Assembly: GCF_019510245.1 (NCBI RefSeq)
Contig: NZ_JAEKKT010000155.1
Span: forward strand, 1-58,751
Direction: 5' to 3'
Length of the DNA: 58,751 nucleotides
From: Streptomyces sp.
GTDB taxonomy: Bacteria > Actinomycetota > Actinomycetes > Streptomycetales > Streptomycetaceae
Part shown: piece by piece, positions 32,620 through 41,498 of the stretch
Layout of the letters: every line of letters starts with the position of its first letter
Numbering within the stretch: the first letter of the stretch is position 1
Notes under the pieces: generated by a model
The model's database searches: none
Seen by the model: the letters and a program-made list of their open reading frames with translations, nothing else
What the model was told of the DNA's origin: nothing
Made by a program: the position numbers and the translations under genes

Positions 32620-33831
32620 ATGCCTCTCGCGCTCCTGGCACTCGCGATCGGAGCCTTCGGCATCGGAACCACCGAGTTCGTGATCACGGGCCTGCTGCCC
32701 GAGGTCGCCGGCAGCTTCGGGGTCTCCATCCCCACCGCGGGCCTCCTCGTGACCGGTTACGCGCTCGGCGTCGTGTTCGGCGCTCCCCTGATGGCGGTGC
32801 TCGGCACCAAGGTCTCCCGCAAGCGCATGCTGATGCTGCTCATGGGCCTGTTCATCGCCGGAAACCTGCTTTCCGCCGTCGCGCCCACTTTCGCCGTGAT
32901 GCTGATCGGCCGTGTGGTCGCCTCGCTCACCCACGGCGCCTTCTTCGGCATCGGCTCGGTCGTCGCTTCCGACCTGGTCGCCTCGGACAGGAAGGCGGGT
33001 GCCATAGCGATGATGTTCAGCGGCCTCACGGTCGCCAACGTGGTCGGCGTGCCCCTGGGAACCCTTGTCGGGCAGCACGCCGGCTGGCGGGCCACCTTCG
33101 GCGTAGTCGCCGGGCTCGGAGTGATCGGGCTCCTCGGTGTGGCCGTGCTGGTGCCCGAGATGCCCAGGCCGGAGGGCGTGCACCTGCGCCATGAGCTGGC
33201 CGCGTTCAAGAACGCCCAGGTCCTGCTCGCCATGGCGATGACCGTCCTTGGCTTCGGCGGCGTCTTCGCGGCCGTCACCTACATCGCGCCGATGATGACC
33301 CACGTTGCCGGTTTCGCCGACGGTTCGGTGACGTGGCTGCTGGTCCTCTTCGGGCTCGGCATGGTCGGCGGCAACCTCGTCGGCGGCCGCTTCGCCGACC
33401 GCGCCCTGATGCCCATCCTGTACGTCTCCCTCGGCGGCCTGGCCATCGTGCTCGCGCTCTTCACGCTCACTGCACATCACAAGGCTCTTGCCGCCGTCAC
33501 GATCGTCTTGATCGGAGCCCTTGGCTTCGCCACCGTGCCACCGCTCCAGAAACGCGTCCTCGACCAGGCGAGCGGTGCCCCGACGCTGGCCTCGGCCGTG
33601 AACATCGGCGCATTCAACCTCGGCAACGCCCTCTCCGCCTGGCTCGGCGGCCTCGTCATTGCGGCCGGCCTCGGTTACACCGCCCCCAACTGGGTCGGCG
33701 CCCTCATGACCCTGGCCGCTCTGTTTCTCGCCCTTGTCTCGACAGTCCTCGAACGCCACGGACACGCCCCCGGTGCCGTCGTCGCGAGCGGCGGCACTCC
33801 GGCCGAACATCAGGCCGGTGTCCGTCACTGA
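32620..33831 (+). CDS. MFS exporter, DHA1 (12-TM, Cmr/AraJ-like)
   Basis: The 403-aa membrane protein has about 12 hydrophobic segments, beginning LALLALAIGAFGIGTTEFVI with the G-T-T/S-E-F motif of the AraJ/Cmr-type exporters. A central variant of motif A is GRFADRALMPILYVSLGG, and an early cytoplasmic loop reads GTKVSRKRMLMLLMG. It probably exports drugs or sugars by proton antiport. The ATG 32620 has AAAGG 11 bases upstream; an in-frame ATG 32578 lies too near the operator. It is divergent from a broken MarR repressor, so it may be constitutive. Confidence 0.9.
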   Translation: MPLALLALAIGAFGIGTTEFVITGLLPEVAGSFGVSIPTAGLLVTGYALGVVFGAPLMAVLGTKVSRKRMLMLLMGLFIAGNLLSAVAPTFAVMLIGRVVASLTHGAFFGIGSVVASDLVASDRKAGAIAMMFSGLTVANVVGVPLGTLVGQHAGWRATFGVVAGLGVIGLLGVAVLVPEMPRPEGVHLRHELAAFKNAQVLLAMAMTVLGFGGVFAAVTYIAPMMTHVAGFADGSVTWLLVLFGLGMVGGNLVGGRFADRALMPILYVSLGGLAIVLALFTLTAHHKALAAVTIVLIGALGFATVPPLQKRVLDQASGAPTLASAVNIGAFNLGNALSAWLGGLVIAAGLGYTAPNWVGALMTLAALFLALVSTVLERHGHAPGAVVASGGTPAEHQAGVRH

Positions 33832-34049
33832 CCATCCAGGATGCCGAAGGGCCGCTACCGACCTCGTCGACACTGTTCGGCCCGGAGGCCGTGGTCATCC
33901 AGTTCGTGGGCCTCGGCGCGACGCTTGCTGTCTCCGGCAGGCAACCCCGATGTCAAGCCCCTTGGATTCACTCGGCCCTGATAACAAGACACATCCGGTG
34001 TCCAGCAAGGCCCGAAAGGGAATCCGCTGCGTGAAGGCTCCATGCTCTT

Positions 34050-34205
34050 TCAGTTCTTGCGCGGCAGGTCCGACAACAGGCCGAGTACCAACTTCCGGGC
34101 CCGGCGTCGGGATTCGACCCGTGTGAAGTGTCCCGCTATCCGGCTCATCAGGCCCTCGAACGCCTCCTGCCAGCAGGCAGGGTCTACGCTGTGACCTGCG
34201 ACCAC
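34050..34205 (-). pseudogene. IS701-family transposase, N-terminal scrap
   Basis: From GTG 34205 the minus strand reads DPACWQEAFEGLMSRIAGHF and TRVESRRRARKLVLGLLSDL then PRKN and a stop. The pattern W-x-x-x-F-x-x-L-x-x-R-I-A-x-x-F-x-R-V-E-x-R-x-R-A-x-x-x-L-x-G-L-L is the standard N-terminus of IS701 transposases. Only about 50 codons remain. The element's remaining ~370 residues are missing, so a deletion ended here, close to the LysR/MMPL junction. Confidence 0.6.
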
Positions 34206-34235
34206 CGCATGATCGTTTGTCTTCACACACCGATG

Positions 34236-34517
34236 ATCAACGTGGCCGAACCCGTCTCCACACCGCGTCAGGTCGCGCAGCGTCTGCCTGCCGTCCTGTG
34301 CAGGGTGGCCGACATGACCTCGCGCGTGCGGCGGGCGGCCGAACGGCACGCCGTGCTGACGGTGACCGGTCCGGGGTGCGACGCCTCGCTGCTGGACCGG
34401 CTGGTCAGGTCGTACAACGACACCGCTCCGCCGCGACCGGCCCGAGCGATCGTCGGCACCCCCGAGGACCAGCTCGAACGGCTCCGGTCGGGGCGGGCCG
34501 ACATCGCCCGCGGATGA
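34236..34517 (+). pseudogene. LysR-type regulator fragment (linker and first half of effector domain)
   Basis: The frame reads VLTVTGPGCDASLLDRLVRS and AIVGTPEDQLERLRSGRADI, which matches the start of a LysR effector-binding domain (T-V-x-x-x-x-x-x-x-L-L-x-x-L-x-x-x-Y, then L-x-x-G-x-A-D-I-A). The helix-turn-helix is missing at the 5' end and the protein stops at 34517, inside the start of the MMPL gene (ATG 34514). The scrap shows that two unrelated genes were joined here. Confidence 0.45.
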
Positions 34518-36511
34518 CCACCACCCTGGACAAGATCTCCAAGCTGCCCGAGGTCACCGGCGTCACCAGCCCCTACGGCCGGCAGGGTGCGGCCCAGATC
34601 AGCACGGACGGCCGTACCGCCTACGCCCAGGTGAACTTCGCCAAGGCCGGTCAGGAACTCGCCGACTCCGACATCCAGCGGGTGATCGACACCGCCAAGG
34701 CGGCCAGGACCGACGGTCTGCAGGTCGAACTGGGCGGCCAGGCGATCGAGGGCACCGAACAGGCGCCCACCTCCCTCAGCGAGGTGGGCGGTGTGCTCGC
34801 GGCCGCCGTGGTGCTGTTCATCGCCTTCGGCTCACTGATCGCCATGGCGTTGCCCATCCTCACCGCCGTCGCCGGCGTCGGAACCGCCATCCTCGCCACC
34901 GGCCTGCTCAGCCACGCGATCAGCATGGGCAGCATCGCCCCGACCCTGTCCGCCCTCATCGGCCTGGGCGTGGGCGTCGACTACGCCCTGTTCATCGTCA
35001 CCCGCTACCGCAAGGGCCTGCAGTCCGGGCTCAATGTACCCGAAGCCCTGACCAGGGCGGTCAACACCTCAGGACGTGCGGTGCTGTTCGCCGGCGCCAC
35101 CGTGTGCATCGCCCTGCTCGGCATGTTCGTCCTGCGGGTGAACTTCCTCAACGGTGTCGCCGTGGCCGGAGCGCTGACGGTCGCGGCGACCGTGCTGGCC
35201 GCCGTCACCCTCCTTCCCGCCCTGCTCGCCCTGCTCGGCACCCGGGTACTGGGCCGTCGCGCCCGGCGCCGGCTGGCCGCAGGTGAAGTCCTGGCCGAGA
35301 ACTCCGCATCCGGGCTGTGGTCCCGCTGGGCCGCTGTGGTCCAACGCCGTCCCCGGGCCCTCTCCCTGGTCGCCCTGGTAGTGATGGCCGCCCTGAGCAT
35401 CCCCGTGTTCTCCCTGCGGCTGGGATCGTCGGACGCGGGCAACGACCCGTCGTCCAGCACCACCCGCAAGGCCTACGACCTGCTCGCCGACGGATTCGGC
35501 CCCGGCTTCAACGGTCCCCTGCAACTCGTCGCCCAGGCCCCCACGGCCGCCGACAAGGCCGCCCTGACCAACCTGTCCACCCGGCTGAAGAACGTCGACG
35601 GCGTCGCGAGCGTGGCCGCCCTGCCCATGCAGTCCGGCTCCACGGTGGGCATCGTCCAGGTCGTCCCCACCACCTCGCCCCAGGCGAAGCAGACCTCCGA
35701 CCTGATCGACCTGATCGACCACCTGCGCAACGACGTGATCCCCGCGGCCGAGAAGGGCACCACCCTGAAGGTCTACGTCGGCGGCCAGACAGCCATCTTC
35801 GATGACTTCGCCAGCGTCCTCACCAGCAAGCTGCCGGAGTTCATCGCGGTCATCGTCGTCCTCGGCGGGCTGCTGCTCATGCTCGCCTTCCGCAGCCTGC
35901 TCATCCCGGCCACCGGCGCGGTGATGAACCTGCTGGCCGCCGGGGCCTCTTTCGGCATCCTGATCGCGATGTTCCAGTGGGGCTGGTGCTCGGACGCACT
36001 CGGGCTCGGCAAAGCGGGGCCCGTGGACGCGTTCATCCCCGTGATCATGATCTCCATCCTGTTCGGACTGTCCATGGACTATCAGGTGTTCCTGGTCAGC
36101 CGGATGCACGAGGAATGGCTGCATACCAAGGACAACGCCCGGGCCGTGCGGGTGGGTCAGGTGGAGACCGCCCGGGTCATCACCGCTGCCGCCGCCATCA
36201 TGGTCTGCGTCTTCCTCGCCTTCGTCTTCGGCGGACAGCGCGTGATCGCCGAGTTCGGCATCGGGCTTGCCGCCGCGGTCGCCCTGGACGCCTTCATCCT
36301 GCGCACCATCCTGGTCCCCGCGGCCATGCACGCCTTCGGCAAGGCCAACTGGTGGCTCCCCGCCTGGCTGGAGCGCACCATGCCCCACCTCTCCGTCGAA
36401 CCGCCGGACGAACCCCTTTTCGTGGCCGAGCCCGGACTGCCGGGGCTGAACACCGAGGGTGACTCGCTGCCCGGCGCGTCTACCGTCACTCTCCCCCGGG
36501 AGAATTCGTGA
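34514..36511 (+). CDS. MMPL-family transporter, missing its N-terminal part
   Basis: The 665-aa protein belongs to the RND-type MMPL exporters. It has ITAVAGVGTAIL-type TM blocks, GLGVGVDYALFIVTRYRKGL (the D-Y proton-relay motif) and a second half with FGLSMDYQVFLVSRMHEEWL. Complete Streptomyces homologues are about 720-740 aa and begin with a membrane segment and the first part of the periplasmic domain. Here homology starts at KLPEVTGVTSPYGRQGAAQI, so roughly 100-120 residues with TM1 are absent, and a LysR scrap lies upstream. ATG 34514 has no good ribosome binding site. It may be a pseudogene or a shortened product. The stop overlaps the next gene's GTG. Confidence 0.8.
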   Translation: MTTTLDKISKLPEVTGVTSPYGRQGAAQISTDGRTAYAQVNFAKAGQELADSDIQRVIDTAKAARTDGLQVELGGQAIEGTEQAPTSLSEVGGVLAAAVVLFIAFGSLIAMALPILTAVAGVGTAILATGLLSHAISMGSIAPTLSALIGLGVGVDYALFIVTRYRKGLQSGLNVPEALTRAVNTSGRAVLFAGATVCIALLGMFVLRVNFLNGVAVAGALTVAATVLAAVTLLPALLALLGTRVLGRRARRRLAAGEVLAENSASGLWSRWAAVVQRRPRALSLVALVVMAALSIPVFSLRLGSSDAGNDPSSSTTRKAYDLLADGFGPGFNGPLQLVAQAPTAADKAALTNLSTRLKNVDGVASVAALPMQSGSTVGIVQVVPTTSPQAKQTSDLIDLIDHLRNDVIPAAEKGTTLKVYVGGQTAIFDDFASVLTSKLPEFIAVIVVLGGLLLMLAFRSLLIPATGAVMNLLAAGASFGILIAMFQWGWCSDALGLGKAGPVDAFIPVIMISILFGLSMDYQVFLVSRMHEEWLHTKDNARAVRVGQVETARVITAAAAIMVCVFLAFVFGGQRVIAEFGIGLAAAVALDAFILRTILVPAAMHAFGKANWWLPAWLERTMPHLSVEPPDEPLFVAEPGLPGLNTEGDSLPGASTVTLPRENS

Positions 36512-37371
36512 CCACCACCGGCAAGGCGCGCGACGACGACACGCCGTACGCCAAGGTTCCCGCCATCGCCGCGATCTTCTGGATCGTCAAGGTGATCACT
36601 ACCGCTCTGGGAGAGGCGGTTTCGGACTCCTTCGCGAGTGTCCCGTACTTGATACCCGTCATCCTCGTCGTGTTCGTCGTGGCGTTCCGCCGGCAACTCC
36701 GGTCGCCCCACTACCAGGCGATCCCCTACTGGACCACGGTCGCCGGCATCGCCGTCTTCGGCACGGCCGCCGCCGACCTCGTGACCGTCCTCCTGGCCTA
36801 CCTCATATCCGGGGGTGACTTCCAGGCGTTGCTGCCTGTGCTGTTGGTGACCCTGGGGTACGCCGCTGCCACCGCCCTGGTGCTCCGGCGCTGGTACCGA
36901 TCGGAAGGGACGCTCTCGGTTCACAGCATCACCACGCGGCGCCGGCAGAAGTTCTACTGGTGGACCGTGACGTGCACCTTCGCCATGGGCACCGCGTTGG
37001 GTGACCTGACGGCGGGCCCGCTGCACGTCGGCTTCCTGGGCTCGAGCGTGTTGTTCGGCGTCGCCATCCTGGTTCCGTGGATCCTCCACCGTCGCGGATA
37101 CCTCAACTCGATCGCGGCCTTCTGGTCGGCGTACGTCCTCACCCGGCCGCTGGGCGCCTCGGTGGCCGACTGGCTCGACAAGCCCGTCCACGACACCGGT
37201 ACCGGGGGCGGTGGTGTCGATCTCGGAGCAGGGCCGGTCGCCTTGGGTGGATTTATCCTCTTCGTGGCCCTGATTGCCTACCTCGTGATCAAGCGCCCCG
37301 ACGTCCAGGAACCCTTCGAGGGCACAGAGCCGGCCTCGGCCAGCTCTCTCACTGGGACAACGAGGGGCTGA
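36508..37371 (+). CDS. COG4705-like multi-pass membrane protein
   Basis: The 287-aa protein has seven to eight hydrophobic segments, with two internally similar halves. Both carry K-V-x-x-x-x-A-I-F-W-I-x-K-V type or T-x-A-x-G-D sequences: KVPAIAAIFWIVKVITTALG near the start, GTLSVHSITTRRRQKFYWWT in the middle, and AFWSAYVLTRPLGASVADWL near the end. This matches an uncharacterised membrane family (COG4705) as I recall it; no activity is established. GTG 36508 has GGGAGA upstream and overlaps the MMPL stop, so expression is coupled to that gene. Confidence 0.75.
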   Translation: MTTTGKARDDDTPYAKVPAIAAIFWIVKVITTALGEAVSDSFASVPYLIPVILVVFVVAFRRQLRSPHYQAIPYWTTVAGIAVFGTAAADLVTVLLAYLISGGDFQALLPVLLVTLGYAAATALVLRRWYRSEGTLSVHSITTRRRQKFYWWTVTCTFAMGTALGDLTAGPLHVGFLGSSVLFGVAILVPWILHRRGYLNSIAAFWSAYVLTRPLGASVADWLDKPVHDTGTGGGGVDLGAGPVALGGFILFVALIAYLVIKRPDVQEPFEGTEPASASSLTGTTRG

Positions 37372-37813
37372 CGTGGTCGGGCCCACGGGTGGCGACTCCA
37401 CTTCGAGGCGCACCTCCCCGGTACACCATGCCTGTGCTGGGGTCCTCGTCCTTGTTGGATGCGTCTTCACCGGCTGACCCCCAGCCACGCGCGTCAGCAG
37501 GGAACCCCCGGCAGTGCACAACCGCCATGGGCGCGTCACAGAGTGAGGAGTTGCGCCAGGTGGCCATGGCGCGGGCCGGCCTCGACGCGCGCGCCGCTAC
37601 TACGCGAAGTTCCTGGCCGGGACCCGAGGCCATGCCAACCAGTTGATCGAGGAGTCGATGAATCGTTGGGAGGGTTCCCCATCTTCTGGCGAGGCGGGGT
37701 GACCGGAATCCGGTCCGGAAGTATTCCGGACCAGGTGGGCAACACTGGTACACCGGTGGGGCAAATCGGGAGTAAGGCATCATTTCGCTTTGCTGTCTGA
37801 GGCAGTGACCGAG
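37372..37813. other. 442-bp stretch without a supported gene
   Basis: No start with a ribosome binding site and no recognised protein. One frame around 37573-37700 has a protein-like run (RRYYAKFLAGTRGHANQLIE then ESMNRWEG) that stops at about 37700. It may be the end of a decayed gene, not identified. The stretch separates the accessory part from the conserved aldehyde dehydrogenase locus, and base composition drops near 37740-37800. Confidence 0.45.
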
Positions 37814-37856
37814 AAGGGCGCCTGACGGGAGATTTCCCAGCTCAGGCGCCCTTTTT
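37814..37856. terminator. Strong bidirectional terminator next to the aldehyde dehydrogenase
   Basis: AAGGGCGCCTGA (37814-37825) pairs with TCAGGCGCCCTT (37842-37853) around a 16-base loop. A run of T follows on the plus side, and A residues flank it for minus-strand reading. It ends 9 bases before the stop of the minus-strand aldehyde dehydrogenase gene and protects that gene from read-through out of the accessory region. Confidence 0.75.
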
Positions 37857-37864
37857 CTGTTTCT

Positions 37865-39388
37865 CTAGAAGAACCCCAGCTTCTTCGGCGAGTACGAGAC
37901 CAGTAGATTCTTCGTCTGCTGGTAGTGCTCCAGCATCATCTTGTGGGTCTCGCGGCCGATCCCCGACTGCTTGTAGCCGCCGAACGCCGCATGCGCCGGG
38001 TACGCGTGGTAGCAGTTGGTCCAGACCCGGCCGGCCTGGATCGAACGGCCCGCGCGGTACGCGGTGTTGATGTCGCGGGTCCAAACGCCCGCACCGAGCC
38101 CGTACAGCGTGTCGTTGGCCGTCTTGATCGCGTCGTCGAAGTCGTCGAAGGAGGTCACCGAGACCACCGGGCCGAAGATCTCCTCCTGGAAGATACGCAT
38201 CCGGTTGTCGCCCTCGAAGATGGTCGGCTGGACGTAGTAGCCGCCCTTCAGCTCGCCGTCGTGGTCGATGCGTTCGCCGCCGGTGAGGATCTTCGCGCCC
38301 TCCTGCCGGCCGATGTCCAGGTAGGAGAGGATCTTCTCCAGCTGGTCGTTGGAGGCCTGGGCGCCGATCATCGTGTCGGTGTCGAGCGGGTGCCCCGGCT
38401 TGATCTGGCGGGTCCGGGCGACCGCCGCCTCCATGAACTCGGCGTAGTGGCCGCGCTGGACGAGGGCCCGGGACGGGCAGGTGCAGACCTCGCCCTGGTT
38501 GAGCGCGAACATCGTGAAGCCTTCGAGGGCCTTGTCGCGGAAGTCGTCGTCGTGCGCCCAGACGTCGTCGAAGAAGATGTTGGGGGACTTGCCGCCCAGT
38601 TCGAGCGTGACCGGTTTGATGTTCTCCGAGGCGTACTGCATGATCAGCCGCCCCGTGGTGGTCTCGCCGGTGAAGGCGACCTTCGCCACCCGCGGGCTGG
38701 ACGCGAGCGGCTTGCCCGCCTCCACGCCGAACCCGTTGACGATGTTCACCACGCCCGGCGGCAGGAGGTCCGCGATCAGGCTCATCCAGTAGTGGATGGA
38801 GGCTGGGGTCTGCTCGGCGGGCTTGATGACGACCGCGTTGCCGGCGGCGAGGGCCGGCGCGAGCTTCCAGGTGGCCATCAGGATAGGGAAGTTCCAGGGG
38901 ATGATCTGCGCGACGACCCCGAGCGGCTCGTGGAAGTGGTACGCCACCGTGTCGTCGTCGACCTCGCCCAGCGACCCCTCCTGCGCGCGGATCGCCCCCG
39001 CGAAGTACCGGAAGTGGTCGATGGCCAGGGGGATGTCGGCGGCCAGCGTCTCACGCACCGGCTTGCCGTTCTCCCAGCTCTCGGCGACCGCGAGCGGTTC
39101 GAGGTGGGCCTCCATCCGGTCGGCGATCTTCAGGAGGATGTCGGAACGCTCCGTCACCGACGTGCGGCCCCAGCCCGGCGCGGCCGCGTGCGCCGCGTCC
39201 AGCGCCCGCTCCACGTCCTCGGCGGTGCCCCGCGCCACCTCGGTGAACGGCTGCCCGTTCACCGGCGACGGGTTCTCGAAGTACTGCCCCCGGGCCGGCG
39301 GCACGTACTCGCCGCCGATGAAGTGGTCGTAGCGCGCCTGGTAGGAGACGATCGCGCCCTCGGTGCCGGGCGCCGCGAAACGGGTCAT
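37865..39388 (-). CDS. exaC: NAD-dependent aldehyde dehydrogenase, ExaC/AldA type
   Basis: The 507-aa enzyme oxidises aldehydes (acetaldehyde or similar) to acids in the cytoplasm. It has the NAD-binding PWNFPILMATWKLAPALAAG and FTGETTTGRLIMQY, the general base Glu in LELGGKSPNIFFDD, and the catalytic Cys in NQGEVCTCPSRALV (the VCTCPSR variant typical of ExaC/acetaldehyde dehydrogenases). It ends SPKKLGFF. ATG 39388 has AAGGAGG 9 bases upstream. A GAF-domain regulator lies immediately upstream on the same strand, a usual pairing. A short copy of its 3' end appears at 16861-16887. Confidence 0.95.
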   Translation of the reverse strand: MTRFAAPGTEGAIVSYQARYDHFIGGEYVPPARGQYFENPSPVNGQPFTEVARGTAEDVERALDAAHAAAPGWGRTSVTERSDILLKIADRMEAHLEPLAVAESWENGKPVRETLAADIPLAIDHFRYFAGAIRAQEGSLGEVDDDTVAYHFHEPLGVVAQIIPWNFPILMATWKLAPALAAGNAVVIKPAEQTPASIHYWMSLIADLLPPGVVNIVNGFGVEAGKPLASSPRVAKVAFTGETTTGRLIMQYASENIKPVTLELGGKSPNIFFDDVWAHDDDFRDKALEGFTMFALNQGEVCTCPSRALVQRGHYAEFMEAAVARTRQIKPGHPLDTDTMIGAQASNDQLEKILSYLDIGRQEGAKILTGGERIDHDGELKGGYYVQPTIFEGDNRMRIFQEEIFGPVVSVTSFDDFDDAIKTANDTLYGLGAGVWTRDINTAYRAGRSIQAGRVWTNCYHAYPAHAAFGGYKQSGIGRETHKMMLEHYQQTKNLLVSYSPKKLGFF

Positions 39389-39484
39389 GGTGGCCTGCCT
39401 CCTTGCAGATGCGCTGCCCTCCGTCGGGCAGCTCCCGGCGCGGAGGCTAGGGGAGCGGACGTTGCGAACACGTTGCGCGGCAGG

Positions 39485-40741
39485 TCAGCCGGCCGGCGCC
39501 GTGAGCTCCGCCTCCAGGGCCGCCAGCCGGGACCGCACGACCGCCGTCGGCCGCACCGCCGCCAGCGCTCGCCACACCTCGACGTCGTCCTCTCCCCACG
39601 GCGCATGCGCCCACTCCGCCAGCAGGTCCGGGTCCTGACACCCGATCAGCGCCGCCCGCAGCCCGTCCACCAGCCGCTGCCTGAGCCGTACGACCGCGGG
39701 TGCCTGCGAGCCCGGCAGCAACGGGCCGGTGTACGCCCCCACGGCGGCCGTCACCGCGCCGGCCTCCAGCCGCCGCTCCACCGCGGTCGCGTCCGACTCG
39801 ACCGGTGCGGTCAGCCGGTACGGCCGGGAGGCGAGCAGCCCGGGGCCCAGCAGCCGGCGCAGCCGGACGAGTTCCGCCCGCAGCGTCACCGGCGTCACCG
39901 ACTCGTCCTCGTACAGCGCGTACAGCAGCTCGTCACCGGTCAGTCCCTCCGGGTGGCGGGACAGCAGCACCAGCAGCTCGCTGTGCCGGCGGCCGAGCCG
40001 GATCCGGCGGCCGTCCAGCCGGAGCTCGGCCTCGTCCCGGCCGAGCGCCGTCAGCGCGGGCGTTTCGTCGGCGGTCGCCGGCGGATCGAGCAGCGCCAGC
40101 TGCGACTCGGCGGCCCGCGCCACCGCCTGCACGAAACCCAGGCTGTGCGGGTGCGCCAGCCGGTCGCCGCCGGTGATGTCGACGGCACCCAGCACGCGCC
40201 CGGTGCGCGGATCGTGCACCGGCGCTGCCGCGCACGTCCACGGCTGCACCCGGCGGATGAAGTGCTCCGCCGCGAACACCTGCACCGGCCGGTCCACGGC
40301 CACCGCCGTCCCCGGCGCGTTGGTGCCGACCGCGCTCTCCGACCAGCGGGCGCCCGGCACGAAGTTCATCCGGTCCGCCCGGCGCCGGGTCGCCGGATGC
40401 CCCTCCACCCACAGCAGCCTGCCGTCCGCGTCGCACACCGCCAGCAGATGCTCGCCGTCCGCCGCGAACGTCCCCATCAGCTCCCGGAACAGCGGCATCA
40501 CCCGGGCCAGCGGATGTTCCGCCCGGTACGCCCCGAGGTCATCGTCCGTCAGCTCCACGCGCGCCGCGCCGTCCGGCCCCACCCCGGCCCGCGCCGAACG
40601 CCGCCACGACTCGGCGACCACGGACCGCACCGGGCGCGGCACGGTGCCCGCCGTGGTGAACGTCTCGTGCGCCCGGCGCAGCAGCCGGACGCGCTCGGCA
40701 GGGTCGGCCCCGGGCTCCAGGGCCACCCACGGATCGGTCAA
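39485..40741 (-). CDS. GAF-domain transcriptional activator (AcoR-like) of aldehyde dehydrogenase
   Basis: The 418-aa protein has an N-terminal region like AcoR (SWRRSARAGVGPD, LMGTFAADGEHLLAVCDADG), a GAF domain with WSESAVGTNAPGTAVAVDRP and HFIRRVQPWTCAAAPVHDPR, and a C-terminal winged-helix-like part (LGRRHSELLVLLSRHPEGLT, LRAELVRLRRLLG). The central AAA+ sigma-54 domain of AcoR is missing, as usual in actinobacteria without sigma-54. It probably senses an aldehyde or alcohol and activates exaC, whose start lies 97 bases downstream of this gene's stop. Confidence 0.85.
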   Translation of the reverse strand: MTDPWVALEPGADPAERVRLLRRAHETFTTAGTVPRPVRSVVAESWRRSARAGVGPDGAARVELTDDDLGAYRAEHPLARVMPLFRELMGTFAADGEHLLAVCDADGRLLWVEGHPATRRRADRMNFVPGARWSESAVGTNAPGTAVAVDRPVQVFAAEHFIRRVQPWTCAAAPVHDPRTGRVLGAVDITGGDRLAHPHSLGFVQAVARAAESQLALLDPPATADETPALTALGRDEAELRLDGRRIRLGRRHSELLVLLSRHPEGLTGDELLYALYEDESVTPVTLRAELVRLRRLLGPGLLASRPYRLTAPVESDATAVERRLEAGAVTAAVGAYTGPLLPGSQAPAVVRLRQRLVDGLRAALIGCQDPDLLAEWAHAPWGEDDVEVWRALAAVRPTAVVRSRLAALEAELTAPAG

Positions 40742-40843
40742 CTCGGCCTCCCGACGGCGATGCGGCTGGGGACATCGTCACGCGGGGTGTTCGCGCCGAC
40801 AACCGTTTCGACCGGCCTCCCTCCGGGGACCGGCCCCGCTGCC

Positions 40844-41446
40844 TCACTCCGGCTGTCCCACCAGTCTCATGTACCGGGCCCAGTCCCAGTGCCTGCCCGG
40901 ATCGGTGTGGTCGGTCCCGGGCACCTCGACATGCCCGATGACGTGCTCCCGGTCCTTCGGGATGCCGTATCTCTCGCAGATCGACGCCGTCAGCCGCGCC
41001 GACTCCCTGTACAGGGCGTCGGTGAAGTACTCCGGCCGGTCCACCCAGCCCTCGTGCTCGATGCCGATGCTCCGCGTGTTGTAGTCCCAGTTCCCCGCGT
41101 GCCAGGCCACGTCCGTCTCCCGCACGCACTGCGCGACATGCCCGTCGGCCGAGCGCACCAGGTAGTGCGCGGAGACCCGTTTCCTCGGGTTCTGGAAGAT
41201 GGAGAGCGTACCGGCGTACGCCTGCTGTGTGACATGGATGATCACCCGGTCGATCGCGTACTCGTCGGGGCGCAGGGCCGGTGTCCGGTTCTCGCTGCTC
41301 GCCGCCTGCCACTCGGCCGACGGATAGTCGACGACCCCGGTCTGCGCGCCCGCCCGGCCCGCGGGCAGCAGCGTGTACGGGACGGCGGCGAGAGCCGCGC
41401 CCTTCAGGAGCCGTCGCCTGCTGGGGAGCGGTCGTACCCGGTCCAT
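40844..41446 (-). CDS. Tat-exported N-acetylmuramoyl-L-alanine amidase (amidase_2)
   Basis: The 200-aa protein has a Tat signal (SRRRLLKGAALAAVPYTLLP, cleavage near GRAGAQ) and an amidase_2/PGRP domain. The zinc ligands are visible as VIIHVTQQAY (first His), IGIEHEGW and HVEVPGTDHTDPGRHWDW (last His and Asp). It would cut the MurNAc-L-Ala bond of peptidoglycan outside the cell. ATG 41446 has AAAGG upstream. It lies 52 bases downstream of the acetamidase gene on the same strand, and the two may be co-transcribed, though their functions are not obviously linked. Confidence 0.92.
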   Translation of the reverse strand: MDRVRPLPSRRRLLKGAALAAVPYTLLPAGRAGAQTGVVDYPSAEWQAASSENRTPALRPDEYAIDRVIIHVTQQAYAGTLSIFQNPRKRVSAHYLVRSADGHVAQCVRETDVAWHAGNWDYNTRSIGIEHEGWVDRPEYFTDALYRESARLTASICERYGIPKDREHVIGHVEVPGTDHTDPGRHWDWARYMRLVGQPE

Positions 41447-41498
41447 GGATGGGGCGCCTTTCGGAAGCGTGCTCGAAGCACGGGGAGTCGAGGGTCGG

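Noticed and set aside
34217..34513. N-terminal extension of the MMPL frame
   Set aside because: The extension reads as Arg/Ala-rich non-protein sequence. The homology is in another frame (LysR), so MMPL is best started at 34514.
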